Source of the DNA: Oryzomonas sp.
Lineage (GTDB): Bacteria; Desulfobacterota; Desulfuromonadia; Geobacterales; Pseudopelobacteraceae
NCBI GenBank assembly: GCA_031292255.1
Contig: JARLHN010000038.1
Location: forward strand, 49,324 to 113,323
Reading direction: 5' to 3'
Length of the DNA stretch: 64,000 nt
Shown here in pieces: positions 17,281 through 28,432 of the stretch. The translations under genes and the position numbers were made by a program. Every line of letters begins with the position of its first letter. Positions within the stretch are counted from its first letter, which is position 1. Below the pieces are notes generated by a model. It had not been told where the DNA came from, searched no databases, and saw only the letters and a list, made by a program, of their open reading frames with translations.

Positions 17281-19818
17281 TCAGGTGCCCCGTGGTTTCA
17301 ACCGCCGCGTCGGCCGGGCGCTCCAGGGATCGTCCGGCCAGGGATGCTTGGGATACCGCCCCTTCAACTCCTTTTTCACCTCGTGGTAGGCACCGTTCCA
17401 GAAGCCCTTCAGATCCCGCGTGACCTGTATCGGCCTCCCTGCGGGCGACAAGAGGTGCAGCAGCACCCCGACCCTTCCCCTGGCGATGGTGGGTGTATCC
17501 ACCAGCCCGAACAGCTCCTGCAGCTTGACCGCCAGTACCGGCCAATCACCGGCAGCGTAATCGAGCCTGATGCGGGAGCCGCTGGGTACGTCCAGGTGTG
17601 TGGGGGCCAGCTCGTCCAAAAGCCGTTGGCTGCGATAGTCCAACAGCCCGAGCAGCAGCGCGGCCACATCCAATGCCCGCAACTGCTGGGCGGTGCGCAC
17701 CCCCTCCAGATGGGGCATCAGCCACTCGTCCAGCGTCTCCAGCAGGGTTCCGTCCGACAGGTCCGGCCACCCCTCCTCCGGCAGAACCCTGCGCAGCAGC
17801 GCCACCCTCCCCTGCATGCGGCGCACCGCCTCGCCCATGTCGAGCAGTTCCAGGCGCGATGCCCGCACCGCCTCCAGAATCACCGGGCATAGTTCCTCGC
17901 TGGTGGGCGTGTAGGTTGATGACGACAGCCGAATCGCGCCGATGCGCTCCTCCTTTACCGCCACTGCCCGCTTTTCCCGCTCGCTCCAGGCGATCTCGCC
18001 CCTTCGGACGATCAGGCCGGCGCATTCCTGGTGAATTAACCCCTGGCCGACCTCCGAGGCCAGGCGGATGATACCTTCCCCCTGGCCGCCGCCGTCCACA
18101 TCCACCGCCACGATGAACTCGGCCTTCCGTGCCACACTCCGTGGCGAAAGCCGGGCACCCCGGCCGCTCGCCAGCAGATAGCACCCCTCCTCGTCTCCAC
18201 GGCGCCGGGCCAGCCGGTCAGGATAGGCGGCCAGCAGCAGCCGCGCTGTCGCCTCATCCTCGTCACCCCCCCCATCACCACCGGTCGATGGCGCCACCAA
18301 GCGCTCCAACTGGCGGGCTACCCGCTCAACCGCTTTCAAGCCGGCCGCATCCGCCCGCTGACCGCCGGAACTGCCGCGGCGCCAAGCGTGCAGGCATTCC
18401 AGGCGCTCAAGAATATCCGATGGCCCGACACGGAGGGGGCGATCATCCCCGGACATGCGGAAGATGTCACGTTCGGAAACAAGCGCCGCCAGGTCGCAGC
18501 CGAGCCGCGGGCAGCCTAGTTCCCTGGCGCGCAGCAAGAGCCGGCTAAGGCGCGGATGGAGCGGCAGACGGATCATTGACCCGCCCAGGGGCGTGATGCG
18601 GCCCTTGGCGTCGAGCGCTCCCACGTCGGCCAACAAGTTCCGGGCCACGGCCAGGGCCGCCGCCGGGGGCGGGTCGAGCCACGCCAAGGTGCCGGGATCG
18701 TCAACGCCCCAGGCGGCTAATTCCAGTACAAGGGGCGACAGGTCGGTATCCAGGATCTCCGGCGGGGTGTGGGACGTCATGGCGCTCAGGGTATGGCGGC
18801 TGAACAGGCGGTAACAGACCCCCGGACCCAGCCGGCCCGCCCTTCCTTTGCGCTGTTCGGCAGAGGAGGCGGATTCGCGCACCGTGACCAACCGGTTCAT
18901 GCCGCTGGCCGGGTCAAAGCGAAGCCGCCTTGATAGGCCGCTGTCGATAACCGCCCGCACTCCCCAGATGGTCAGGCTGGTCTCGGCGATACTGGTAGCC
19001 AGCACCACCTTGCGCTGCCTGCCGGGCTGGATGGCCCGCTGTTGTTCCTCAAAGGGAAGATCGCCGTAAAGCTGATGAACCAAGACCCCCTGATCCACCA
19101 GTCCGCCTCCGGCCAAGAGGGAGGCGCAGGAGCGTATCTCGCCGCTGCCGGGCAGAAAAGCCAAGAGATCCCCCTGCGTCTCACGCAAGACCCGCTGGAT
19201 CGCGGCGGCCATACGGTCGGGAAGCCGCTCATGGGAACGTTCATCCAGATAGACCTCTTCCACCGGAAAGGATCGACCTGCCGAGCTTATCACCGGGGCA
19301 TCCCCCATGAGACGCGACAGCGGCGCCACATCCAGGGTGGCTGACATGACCAGAATCTTCAGCTCCGGCCGCACCTGGCGCTGCACGTCAAGGCAAAAGG
19401 CCAGCGCCAGGTCGGCGTGAATGCTGCGTTCATGGAACTCGTCGAATATCACCATCCCCACTCCTTCCAGCAGCGGGTCGTTCTGGATGCGGCGGGTCAG
19501 GATGCCCTCGGTGACTACCTCGACCCGGGTGATCGGCGATACACGGCTCTCGAAGCGGATCGAATAGCCCACCGTCTGGCCGGCTTCTTCCCCGAGGGTG
19601 AGCGCCATCCATCGGGCTGCCGACGTCGCGGCTATGCGGCGGGGCTCCAGCATGACGATGCGGCCCGCAGAGGGCTGGACAATATCCAGCAACGCCAGGG
19701 GCACGCGGGTGGTCTTGCCGGCGCCGGTCGGGGCGTGCAGAACTGTATTGGGATGATGTCGGATGGTGCGGAGCAGGTCGGGAAGGACCTCGTCGATGGG
19801 AAGAAATGTGGTCGTCAC
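17281..19818 (-). CDS. hrpB: ATP-dependent RNA helicase HrpB
   Basis: The 845-residue DEAH-type helicase has Walker A TGAGKTT at 31-37, DEFH at 126-129, MSATLD at 158-163, the ATSIAETSLTIWGV motif and the QRKGRAGRLGPGVCYRLF motif VI. The long C-terminal half (HA2, OB and the HrpB-specific domain ending with WPVLAVKLQELFGL...GRPIQVTRDLKGFWNGAYHEVKKELKGRYPKHPWPDDP) identifies HrpB specifically. Its cellular role is poorly defined. It overlaps the CDF gene upstream by 4 bases (ATGA). Confidence 0.95.
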   Translation of the reverse strand: MTTTFLPIDEVLPDLLRTIRHHPNTVLHAPTGAGKTTRVPLALLDIVQPSAGRIVMLEPRRIAATSAARWMALTLGEEAGQTVGYSIRFESRVSPITRVEVVTEGILTRRIQNDPLLEGVGMVIFDEFHERSIHADLALAFCLDVQRQVRPELKILVMSATLDVAPLSRLMGDAPVISSAGRSFPVEEVYLDERSHERLPDRMAAAIQRVLRETQGDLLAFLPGSGEIRSCASLLAGGGLVDQGVLVHQLYGDLPFEEQQRAIQPGRQRKVVLATSIAETSLTIWGVRAVIDSGLSRRLRFDPASGMNRLVTVRESASSAEQRKGRAGRLGPGVCYRLFSRHTLSAMTSHTPPEILDTDLSPLVLELAAWGVDDPGTLAWLDPPPAAALAVARNLLADVGALDAKGRITPLGGSMIRLPLHPRLSRLLLRARELGCPRLGCDLAALVSERDIFRMSGDDRPLRVGPSDILERLECLHAWRRGSSGGQRADAAGLKAVERVARQLERLVAPSTGGDGGGDEDEATARLLLAAYPDRLARRRGDEEGCYLLASGRGARLSPRSVARKAEFIVAVDVDGGGQGEGIIRLASEVGQGLIHQECAGLIVRRGEIAWSEREKRAVAVKEERIGAIRLSSSTYTPTSEELCPVILEAVRASRLELLDMGEAVRRMQGRVALLRRVLPEEGWPDLSDGTLLETLDEWLMPHLEGVRTAQQLRALDVAALLLGLLDYRSQRLLDELAPTHLDVPSGSRIRLDYAAGDWPVLAVKLQELFGLVDTPTIARGRVGVLLHLLSPAGRPIQVTRDLKGFWNGAYHEVKKELKGRYPKHPWPDDPWSARPTRRLKPRGT

Positions 19819-20714
19819 AGCCTGTTCAGATCCTCATGTTCCTCGTCATGGGGGTTGATGTGGATCATAACGTCCCCCACATTGGGAAATCCTTTGAAGA
19901 TCAGCTTCTTCACCTGGGTGGCCACGCCGTGGGACTCCTTAACCGTCATGGCGGGGTCCATATCCAGCTTGAGGTCAATGATCATGTACTGTCCGGAACG
20001 ACGGGCTCGGATGCCATGGACGTGCTCCACCCGCGAAACGCTCTCCGCCAGGCGGGTGACCTCGCCGACAAAATCCGGCGGAGCGCTGCCGTCCATCAGG
20101 TCGTGTGCCGATTCCCGGAAGGTCTGTAAACCGACGTGCAGGATGAAGAGCGAGGTCAGCCCTGCCGCCAGGGGGTCCATGATCCCATAGCCGAAATAGG
20201 CGCCTCCCACGCCGATCAGGGTTGAGATCGACGTCACGGCGTCCTTGCGATGATCCTTGGCAACTGCCAGAAGCGCGGGACTTTCCAGGCTGCTGCCGGT
20301 TTTGTGGGAGAAACGGTAGAGCCATTCCTTGATGATAATGGTGACAAAGGCCGCGAAAACGGCGATCAGGCTGGGCGATTTGAAGTCGTGGCCAATGACG
20401 GCATATACCGAGTCAACCATGATCCAGACGCCGGTTACGACAATAACCAGGGAGACCAGAAGGGCCGCCAGGCTTTCAGCCCGGCCATGGCCGTAGGGGT
20501 GTTTCTCGTCGAAGGGCTTGCGGCTCAACTTGAGCGCCACCATGGTGGCAAACAGGGCGATAAAATCGCAGGCGCCCTCGATGCCATCGGCAAACACGGC
20601 GTCAGAACGCCCCCAATAACCGGCGGACAGTTTGAAGACCATCAATACCGCATTGACCCAGAAGCCGATACGGATGACACTTTCGGCCCTATCAAAACGT
20701 TCATCGCGCTGCAT
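19815..20714 (-). CDS. Cation diffusion facilitator family metal efflux protein
   Basis: Six membrane spans in the first about 205 residues precede a C-terminal cytoplasmic domain (HVHGIRARRSGQYMIIDLKLDMDPAMTVKESHGVATQVKK), as in FieF/ZitB. Metal-site residues are recognisable as ADGIEGACD in span 2 (two Asp; the usual ADSLHSLSD is altered to G and EG) and KDHRKDAVTS in span 5 (His and Asp). HPYGHGRAES is the conserved loop after span 2. It likely exports Zn2+, Fe2+ or a similar divalent ion using the proton gradient. It lies between recJ and hrpB in one transcription unit. Confidence 0.92.
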   Translation of the reverse strand: MQRDERFDRAESVIRIGFWVNAVLMVFKLSAGYWGRSDAVFADGIEGACDFIALFATMVALKLSRKPFDEKHPYGHGRAESLAALLVSLVIVVTGVWIMVDSVYAVIGHDFKSPSLIAVFAAFVTIIIKEWLYRFSHKTGSSLESPALLAVAKDHRKDAVTSISTLIGVGGAYFGYGIMDPLAAGLTSLFILHVGLQTFRESAHDLMDGSAPPDFVGEVTRLAESVSRVEHVHGIRARRSGQYMIIDLKLDMDPAMTVKESHGVATQVKKLIFKGFPNVGDVMIHINPHDEEHEDLNRL

Positions 20715-20717
20715 CTG

Positions 20718-22424
20718 TCACTCCGCGGGGCGCAGATCCTTAACCCGCAACTGCAGGGTAGAATTGCCGTTCCATTCGTTCATCTCGGGGAAAAACGCTA
20801 TATCAACCTTACCAGAGACCTGGCGGGACGCAAAGCGAAAGGCGATGGCGTCGAAGTGGCGCCCCCCTCCGGCCAGGCGTAAGCGCAGGTGCCCATCTCC
20901 CACCACCCGCCGCTCCATGACCTGCAAAGCACGCATGAGCAGCACCGGTTCGGGATTGCCGGCGCCGAACGGTTCCAGCCGTTTCAGTTCCCGTGCCAGT
21001 TCCGGGGTAATATCGTCCGGAAGTACCTCGGCATCAATATCCAGATGCGCTACAAGATCATCGTCCGACAGCAATCGGGCCGCTTCGGCCTCAAAGGCGG
21101 CAGCAAAGGCAGTAACGGCGTCTGCCCGCATGCCTATACCGGCTGCGTAACGATGGCCGCCAAAACTTTTCAGGAATGCGGAACATGATTTGACGGCATC
21201 CAACAGGTGAAAGCCGGGTATGCTGCGGCCCGAACCTTTGGCGCCACCTTCATCATCGAGACTGATCAGGATCGTCGGCCGGTGATAACGTTCAACCACG
21301 CGCGAAGCAACGATCCCCACCACCCCCTGATGCCAGCTCGGGGAGGCCAGCACGATGCTGCGGCAGCCGGGATAACCGGCGGACGTCTCGATCATCTGTA
21401 ACGCTTCATCCAGAATGCGACGTTCGATGGCCTGCCGCTCGGTATTGGCGGCATCCAGTACCGCAGCAATCCCCTGGGACTCTGCCTGATCGGCGCTCAA
21501 CAGCAGGTCAACACCCGGAACGGCGCTTTCCATGCGGCCGGCGGCATTCAGGCGCGGGGCGAGACGGAAGCCTACCTGCCCGCAGTTCACGCCGTCCGTC
21601 ACCCCGGCGACCCGCTTAAGCGCCTGAATACCGGGCTTTGTTGAATTGGTGAGCTGTTTAAGGCCGTGAAAGGCGAAGATACGGTTCTGCCCGGTCAGGG
21701 GGACCACATCGGCGATGGTGCCCAAAGCCACCAGGTCGAGCCATTCCCGCAGGTCCGGTTCATTGCCGCCCTGGAAAGCCCCCTCGTTACGTAGCGCCAC
21801 GCGCAGAGCCACCAGCAGGTTGAAGGCCACGCCGACGCCGGCCAGCGACTTGAAGGGATAGGGGCATCCGGGCTGCACGGGATTGATCACTGCAACGGCG
21901 GCCGGGAGCGTATCCTTGGGCAGATGGTGGTCAACAACGATCAAGTCGATCCCCTGCCCGGCACAGAACAATGCCTCGTCAACCGCCGTTATGCCACAGT
22001 CCACCGACACGATCAGCTCGGCACCCAGGTCTATGATACCCTGGATAGCCTCCCGGCCCAATCCGTAACCGTCATCGAAACGGTTGGGAATGAAATAGCG
22101 GCAGGAAAAACCGGTCTGCCGCAGAAAGGAGACCAGGAGGGCTGTGCCGGTGATGCCGTCCACATCGTAATCACCGTAAATGCATATGGTTTCCCGGTTG
22201 CGGCGCGCTGCCAACAGCCGCCCGACCGCCCCTTTCATCCCTAGCAGGAGCTGGGGATCGAGCATGTCCGACAGCGATGGGGCAAGAAACATACTCGCCT
22301 CGCCGGCAGTTTCGATCCCTCTGGCGGCTAGAACGGCTCCCGTGAGCCGGTGCAGGGTAAGGGCCTTGGCCAGGCGTTCGACTGTTAGTGCGTCAACATG
22401 TTTAATGGTCCATTTTTTGTGCAC
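20718..22424 (-). CDS. recJ: Single-stranded-DNA-specific exonuclease RecJ
   Basis: The 568-residue protein has the DHH-phosphoesterase motifs GDYDVDG (84-90), SVDCGI near 140 and VVDHH (164-167), then a DHHA1 domain (GGHRYAAGIGMR with the GGH.xAAG motif) and a C-terminal OB domain (RLEPFGAGNPEPVL). RecJ degrades single-stranded DNA 5' to 3' in recombinational and mismatch repair. First gene of the recJ-CDF-hrpB group; a MITE-like repeat lies just upstream of its start. Confidence 0.96.
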   Translation of the reverse strand: MHKKWTIKHVDALTVERLAKALTLHRLTGAVLAARGIETAGEASMFLAPSLSDMLDPQLLLGMKGAVGRLLAARRNRETICIYGDYDVDGITGTALLVSFLRQTGFSCRYFIPNRFDDGYGLGREAIQGIIDLGAELIVSVDCGITAVDEALFCAGQGIDLIVVDHHLPKDTLPAAVAVINPVQPGCPYPFKSLAGVGVAFNLLVALRVALRNEGAFQGGNEPDLREWLDLVALGTIADVVPLTGQNRIFAFHGLKQLTNSTKPGIQALKRVAGVTDGVNCGQVGFRLAPRLNAAGRMESAVPGVDLLLSADQAESQGIAAVLDAANTERQAIERRILDEALQMIETSAGYPGCRSIVLASPSWHQGVVGIVASRVVERYHRPTILISLDDEGGAKGSGRSIPGFHLLDAVKSCSAFLKSFGGHRYAAGIGMRADAVTAFAAAFEAEAARLLSDDDLVAHLDIDAEVLPDDITPELARELKRLEPFGAGNPEPVLLMRALQVMERRVVGDGHLRLRLAGGGRHFDAIAFRFASRQVSGKVDIAFFPEMNEWNGNSTLQLRVKDLRPAE

Positions 22425-22450
22425 AACGGAACTTCCATTTTCTAGCCGGG

Positions 22451-22560
22451 ATCAGCGTTGTCCCGTTTGGTATTTGAAGTTAGCTTCCCCTCCCGCAAGG
22501 GGAGAGGGGATTATATAGCATGTTTCAGTTAAAACAATTTCCTAACCGGACATTGCTGAG
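22451..22560. repeat. Second, shorter MITE copy of the 12.1-kb family
   Basis: ATCAGCGTTGTCCCGTTTGG at the left end and AACCGGACATTGCTGAG at the right end (22544-22560) form imperfect inverted repeats. The right end, with its neighbouring bases, is identical over 16 bases to that of the element at 12231-12246. The interior has a CCCCTCCCGCAAGGGGAGAGGGG hairpin. I found no target-site duplication. Confidence 0.7.
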
Positions 22561-22567
22561 CCAGGGT

Positions 22568-22598
22568 AAAAAAAATCCCCCGTCTGGCGGGGGATTTT
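22568..22598 (-). terminator. Rho-independent terminator of the TPR gene / sec operon
   Basis: On the minus strand the stem AATCCCCCG/CGGGGGATT (via CCAGA loop) is followed by TTTTTTTT. It lies 33 bases after the stop of the TPR gene. The other side carries a shorter T run, so weak bidirectional activity is possible. Confidence 0.85.
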
Positions 22599-22630
22599 AG
22601 GAACTTGGAATTTGCCTATGTCCCTTATGT

Positions 22631-23206
22631 CTATTTCGTGGCCGGCGGCGTTCCTTTACTGTACTGTTCGATCAAGCCCTTGATCTGGATGCCGGTGGCG
22701 CTGCTCGGGTCAACCTCGATGTATCTCTTCCAGTACTGCACTCCTTTTTCCGGCTTTTTCAAATCCACGGCATAGACTATTCCAATGTTGTACAAGCTCT
22801 GAAGATGTTTGGGATCGATCTTCAATGCCCTTTCAAAATTGGCGATCGCCTTGTCGTACCAACCCACTCTCTGGTACATGACCCCTTGGTCGGTAATCAC
22901 ATTGGTGTTGTTCGGGTCCAGTTCCAGTGCCTTGGCATAGGCGCCAATGGCTTTCTGAGCTTGGTCGGTGTCAAAGTAGTCATTGCCCAGAGATATCCAG
23001 ACCGTTACATTTTTGGGGTCCTGCACCACGATCTTTTCCGCTTCAGCTATGCGTCGGGCATAATCGGTAGGGGTGCCGGAGCCGGCCGGGATAGCGGGCA
23101 TGGCCTGCTGTTCCTTATTGCTGGTACTGATGCTGAACACGAGATAACCGCCCAAAAGACCGACAATCAACGCTACAACAGCGATGAGAATAGTTTCGTT
23201 TTTCAA
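22631..23206 (-). CDS. Membrane-anchored TPR protein
   Basis: The 191-residue protein has one N-terminal membrane span (about 6-26) and then three to four TPR units between about 60 and 175 (VWISLGNDYFDTDQAQKAIGAYAKALELDPNN; VITDQGVMYQRVGWYDKAIANFERALKIDPK; LYNIGIVYAVDLKKPEKGVQYWKRYIEVDP). The TPR domain should face the periplasm, given the short cytoplasmic end. It sits 38 bases after secF and ends at the terminator, so it is probably the last gene of the secretion operon. Such proteins are scaffolds; the partner is unknown. Confidence 0.85.
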   Translation of the reverse strand: MKNETILIAVVALIVGLLGGYLVFSISTSNKEQQAMPAIPAGSGTPTDYARRIAEAEKIVVQDPKNVTVWISLGNDYFDTDQAQKAIGAYAKALELDPNNTNVITDQGVMYQRVGWYDKAIANFERALKIDPKHLQSLYNIGIVYAVDLKKPEKGVQYWKRYIEVDPSSATGIQIKGLIEQYSKGTPPATK

Positions 23207-23244
23207 TGGCTGTTTCTCCTTCGGTATTTCGATCCTTGAGTCGA

Positions 23245-24165
23245 TCAGGCCTTCTCGCCATGCTTAGCCAGAGCGCGGTTTTCGAGCAGGACCACGATTG
23301 GACTGGCAACGAAGACCGATGAATAGGTGCCGACCAGCACACCGATCAGGAGGGCAAACGAGAAGTCGTGGATCACTTCGCCGCCAAACAGGAACAGCGA
23401 TGCTGCGGCAAGAAAAACGGTCAGCGAGGTGACGATGGTTCGGGAAAGCACCTCGTTGATACTATTGTTGAATATGTTCTGCATCGACCCCTTGAGATTC
23501 TTGTGCAGATTCTCGCGGATGCGGTCGAACACGACCACCGTGTCGGTCAGCGAATAACCGGCAATGGTAAGCACGGCTGTGATGAACAGGAGGTTGACCT
23601 CCTTGTTGAACAGGTAAAAGACCGCAAACATTGCCAGACAGTCATGGATAGTCGCCACAATGGCGCCGATGCCGAACTTGAAGTCAAAACGCCAGGCAAT
23701 GTACAAGATGATGCCCAGAAGTGAAATAACTACCGCAACCAGCGTGTCCTTGCGCAGCTTGTCGCCGATGGAGGGACCGATCTCGGTGGTGCCCTCAACG
23801 ACAAAAGGGTTATCGGCAAACTCGCTGGTGAAGGAAGCCTTGACCGCATCGGCGGACTTGCCGACAGTAGCCCCGGCCTTCCTGTCTATCTTGACCAAGA
23901 GCTTGTTGCCATCCTTGATCTCCTGCAGGTCAACCCTGGCGATGCCGTGCTTGTGAAGCGCCGTGCGCGCATCCGCCAGTGCTATCGGTTTGGCAAACTT
24001 GAGTTGCATGGAGGTGCCGCCAGAGAAGTCGATCCCCATGTTGGCCGCCCCGCGGGAGATCTGGATGATGCCGACGATGCCCAGCATGGCGATAATCGAC
24101 GACACAACGAACGAAATATTGCGCTTGCCAATGAAATCTATGTTGGTCTTGCCCAGAAGTTCCAT
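23245..24165 (-). CDS. secF: Protein translocase subunit SecF
   Basis: The 306-residue protein has six membrane spans and the SecF signature MGIDFSGGTSMQLKF near 43-57, a periplasmic domain (about 60-130) and the conserved DTVVVFDRIREN segment in the fourth-fifth span region with EVLSRTIVTSLTVFL following. Together with SecD and YajC it uses the proton-motive force to help SecYEG release exported proteins. It follows secD by 9 bases. Confidence 0.97.
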   Translation of the reverse strand: MELLGKTNIDFIGKRNISFVVSSIIAMLGIVGIIQISRGAANMGIDFSGGTSMQLKFAKPIALADARTALHKHGIARVDLQEIKDGNKLLVKIDRKAGATVGKSADAVKASFTSEFADNPFVVEGTTEIGPSIGDKLRKDTLVAVVISLLGIILYIAWRFDFKFGIGAIVATIHDCLAMFAVFYLFNKEVNLLFITAVLTIAGYSLTDTVVVFDRIRENLHKNLKGSMQNIFNNSINEVLSRTIVTSLTVFLAAASLFLFGGEVIHDFSFALLIGVLVGTYSSVFVASPIVVLLENRALAKHGEKA

Positions 24166-24174
24166 ATGCTCCCC

Positions 24175-25776
24175 CTATATGCTCATTTTCTTGACAGTCC
24201 CCTTGTGCAGGAACAGGTCGAAGGTTACCTTGGTGCCGATCAGCGAGGTAAACAGGTTGATGATGACACCCAGGCTGAGTGAAACGGCAAATCCCTTGAC
24301 CGGGCCGGTGCCGAACTGGAACAGCACCGCCGCCGTAATCAGGGTGGTGATGTGGGAGTCCATGATGGTCAGAAAGGCCTTGTCATAGCCGGCATCGAGG
24401 GCAGCCTTGGGGCTCTTGCCCAATTTGAGCTCCTCGCGGATTCGCTCGAAGATCAGAACGTTGGAGTCAACCGACATACCGATCAACAGCACGATAGCAG
24501 CGATGCCCGGAAGGGTCAGGGTGGCGCCCAAGGCCGCCAGTGCTCCCATAAGGTAGATCACGTTCAGCACCATGCCCATGTTGGCCACTATGCCGGACAA
24601 CCGGTAGTAGAACGTCATGAAGACCACCACCAGGACCACGCCGATCAGGCCGGCCATCAACCCTTTGTTGATGGAGTCCTGTCCCAGGGACGGGCCGACG
24701 GTCACGTTCTGGATGATCTTGACCGGCGCGGGGAGCGCCCCGGCGCGGAGCACGATTGCCAGGTCGGAGGCGGTTTTTTCGGTGAAGTTGCCCGATATCT
24801 GTGCGCTGCCGCCGGAGATGCGTTCCCGGATGACCGGCGCGGAATAGACATTGTTGTCCAGCACGATGGCAAAGCGCTTGCCCACGTTGGCGGCGGTAAC
24901 CTGATCGAACAGCTTGGCGCCCAAGGAGTTGAATTCAATGGCCACGTAGGGCTGGTTGAACTGGGAATCGATGCGCACCTGGGCGTCGGTCAGCAGATCG
25001 CCAGTGATGAGCGATTTTTTCTGCAGCACGAACGGCGTCTCACTGACGGCGCCGGTGGCCGGATCGGCGGATTTCTCTTTCAAAATCTCGGTATCGTCGG
25101 GGATCGTGGCCGCGGACGGCTGGATGTCTTCCCGAACCATCTTGAACTCAAGCCGCGCCGTACGCCCGATCAACTCGATGGCACGCTGCGGGTCCTTGAT
25201 ACCGGGGAGTTGCACGACAATATGATCGATGCCTTCCCGCTGGATGACCGGCTCGGAGACACCAAACTGGTCTATCCTGTTCCTGATGGTTTCCAGCGCC
25301 TGCTGAACCGCCTTGTCCTTGCGGTCCTGGGCATCCTTTTCGTTCATCAGCAGATCCAGGGCGACAAAACCGCCCTCGTCATGCACAGGGCCCTGTTCAT
25401 AGGTGGGATACTTGTCCTTGAGCAGCTTCTGCACCGTATCGGCAGTCCCTTTTTCGTAAAGGACCAACGTCACCCTGTCGGAACCGGTCCGGCCGATTCG
25501 CTTGAAGTGGAGGTTTTTACCGGTCAGAGTATCCTCCAGGTCGGTCGCCACGATGTCCAGAGTACCCTCGACCGCCTTCTGGGTATCGACCTCCAGCACA
25601 AGGTACGTGCCGCCCTGCAGGTCAAGGCCCAGGTGGATCTTGTCCTTGGGAAGCAGTCCGCTCCACCAGGAGGGCAAGTTGGAAACCAGGGTCGGGGTCA
25701 GGTAGAGAAACGACAGCAGGATGAAAATGCCTATAAGGCCAATACGCCAGCCAATTCCCTTCGGCATGAGGCTCAT
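24175..25776 (-). CDS. secD: Protein translocase subunit SecD
   Basis: At 533 residues, with one N-terminal span, the signature LGLDLQGGTYLVLEVD at 49-64, a large periplasmic P1 domain (about 65-350) and five C-terminal spans (GMSVDSNVLIFERIREEL in span 4-5), this is a standard SecD. It lies between yajC and secF in the usual order. Two Met codons (1 and 4) are candidate starts; both fit the family N-terminus. Confidence 0.97.
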   Translation of the reverse strand: MSLMPKGIGWRIGLIGIFILLSFLYLTPTLVSNLPSWWSGLLPKDKIHLGLDLQGGTYLVLEVDTQKAVEGTLDIVATDLEDTLTGKNLHFKRIGRTGSDRVTLVLYEKGTADTVQKLLKDKYPTYEQGPVHDEGGFVALDLLMNEKDAQDRKDKAVQQALETIRNRIDQFGVSEPVIQREGIDHIVVQLPGIKDPQRAIELIGRTARLEFKMVREDIQPSAATIPDDTEILKEKSADPATGAVSETPFVLQKKSLITGDLLTDAQVRIDSQFNQPYVAIEFNSLGAKLFDQVTAANVGKRFAIVLDNNVYSAPVIRERISGGSAQISGNFTEKTASDLAIVLRAGALPAPVKIIQNVTVGPSLGQDSINKGLMAGLIGVVLVVVFMTFYYRLSGIVANMGMVLNVIYLMGALAALGATLTLPGIAAIVLLIGMSVDSNVLIFERIREELKLGKSPKAALDAGYDKAFLTIMDSHITTLITAAVLFQFGTGPVKGFAVSLSLGVIINLFTSLIGTKVTFDLFLHKGTVKKMSI

Positions 25777-25911
25777 TCTCCCTTCGATGTAATGACATTG
25801 AATACCGCGTTGTGCGCGTGCCCTGCAATCGTGTCCTGTCCTGCCAATTCAGCGAACTAACCGTACAGGACACCGGTTCCATGTAACATAAAGAATAAAT
25901 GTTAAACGGTA

Positions 25912-26235
25912 CTAGTCCTTCTTGACGGAAGCTATGTAGCTCTTGCTGATCTTAATGTTGACGCCGGATGCAATCTCCAGGGTCACGATGGTGTCGTCAA
26001 CGGACGTAACCTTGCCGTGCACCCCGCCGGCTGTGATTACGAGATCGCCTTTTTTGAGCGCATCCAACAGCGACTTGTGTTCCTTGGCCTTTTTCTGTTG
26101 CGGGCGGATCAGCAGAAAATAAAAAATGGCAAACATCAAAACCAGCGGAATAACCTGCTGAAAAGCAGCCAATCCACCTGCCTGTCCTGTCCCTCCCCCT
26201 GGGGGGCCTGCCATTGCAAACGCTAATCCTAACAT
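25912..26235 (-). CDS. yajC: Preprotein translocase accessory protein YajC
   Basis: The 107-residue protein has one membrane span (about 28-46) followed by LLIRPQQKKAKEHKSLLDALKKGDLVITAGGVHGKV, the hallmark of YajC. It binds the SecDF complex. The start directly abuts the tgt stop, with AGGAGGATAGCTAG overlapping the end of tgt as the ribosome site; a 135-base gap follows before secD. Confidence 0.96.
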   Translation of the reverse strand: MLGLAFAMAGPPGGGTGQAGGLAAFQQVIPLVLMFAIFYFLLIRPQQKKAKEHKSLLDALKKGDLVITAGGVHGKVTSVDDTIVTLEIASGVNIKISKSYIASVKKD

Positions 26236-28418
<2,183 letters not shown>

Positions 28419-28432
28419 ATCAGAACGACCGT

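Noticed and set aside
17164-17892. Plus-strand open frame reaching from the DUF486 gene into hrpB
   Set aside because: Pro/Gln/Arg-rich shadow product over an intact hrpB.
24352-25860. Long plus-strand open frame across secD
   Set aside because: Antisense shadow of a clear secD; the residues are biased towards His/Gln/Gly and match nothing.
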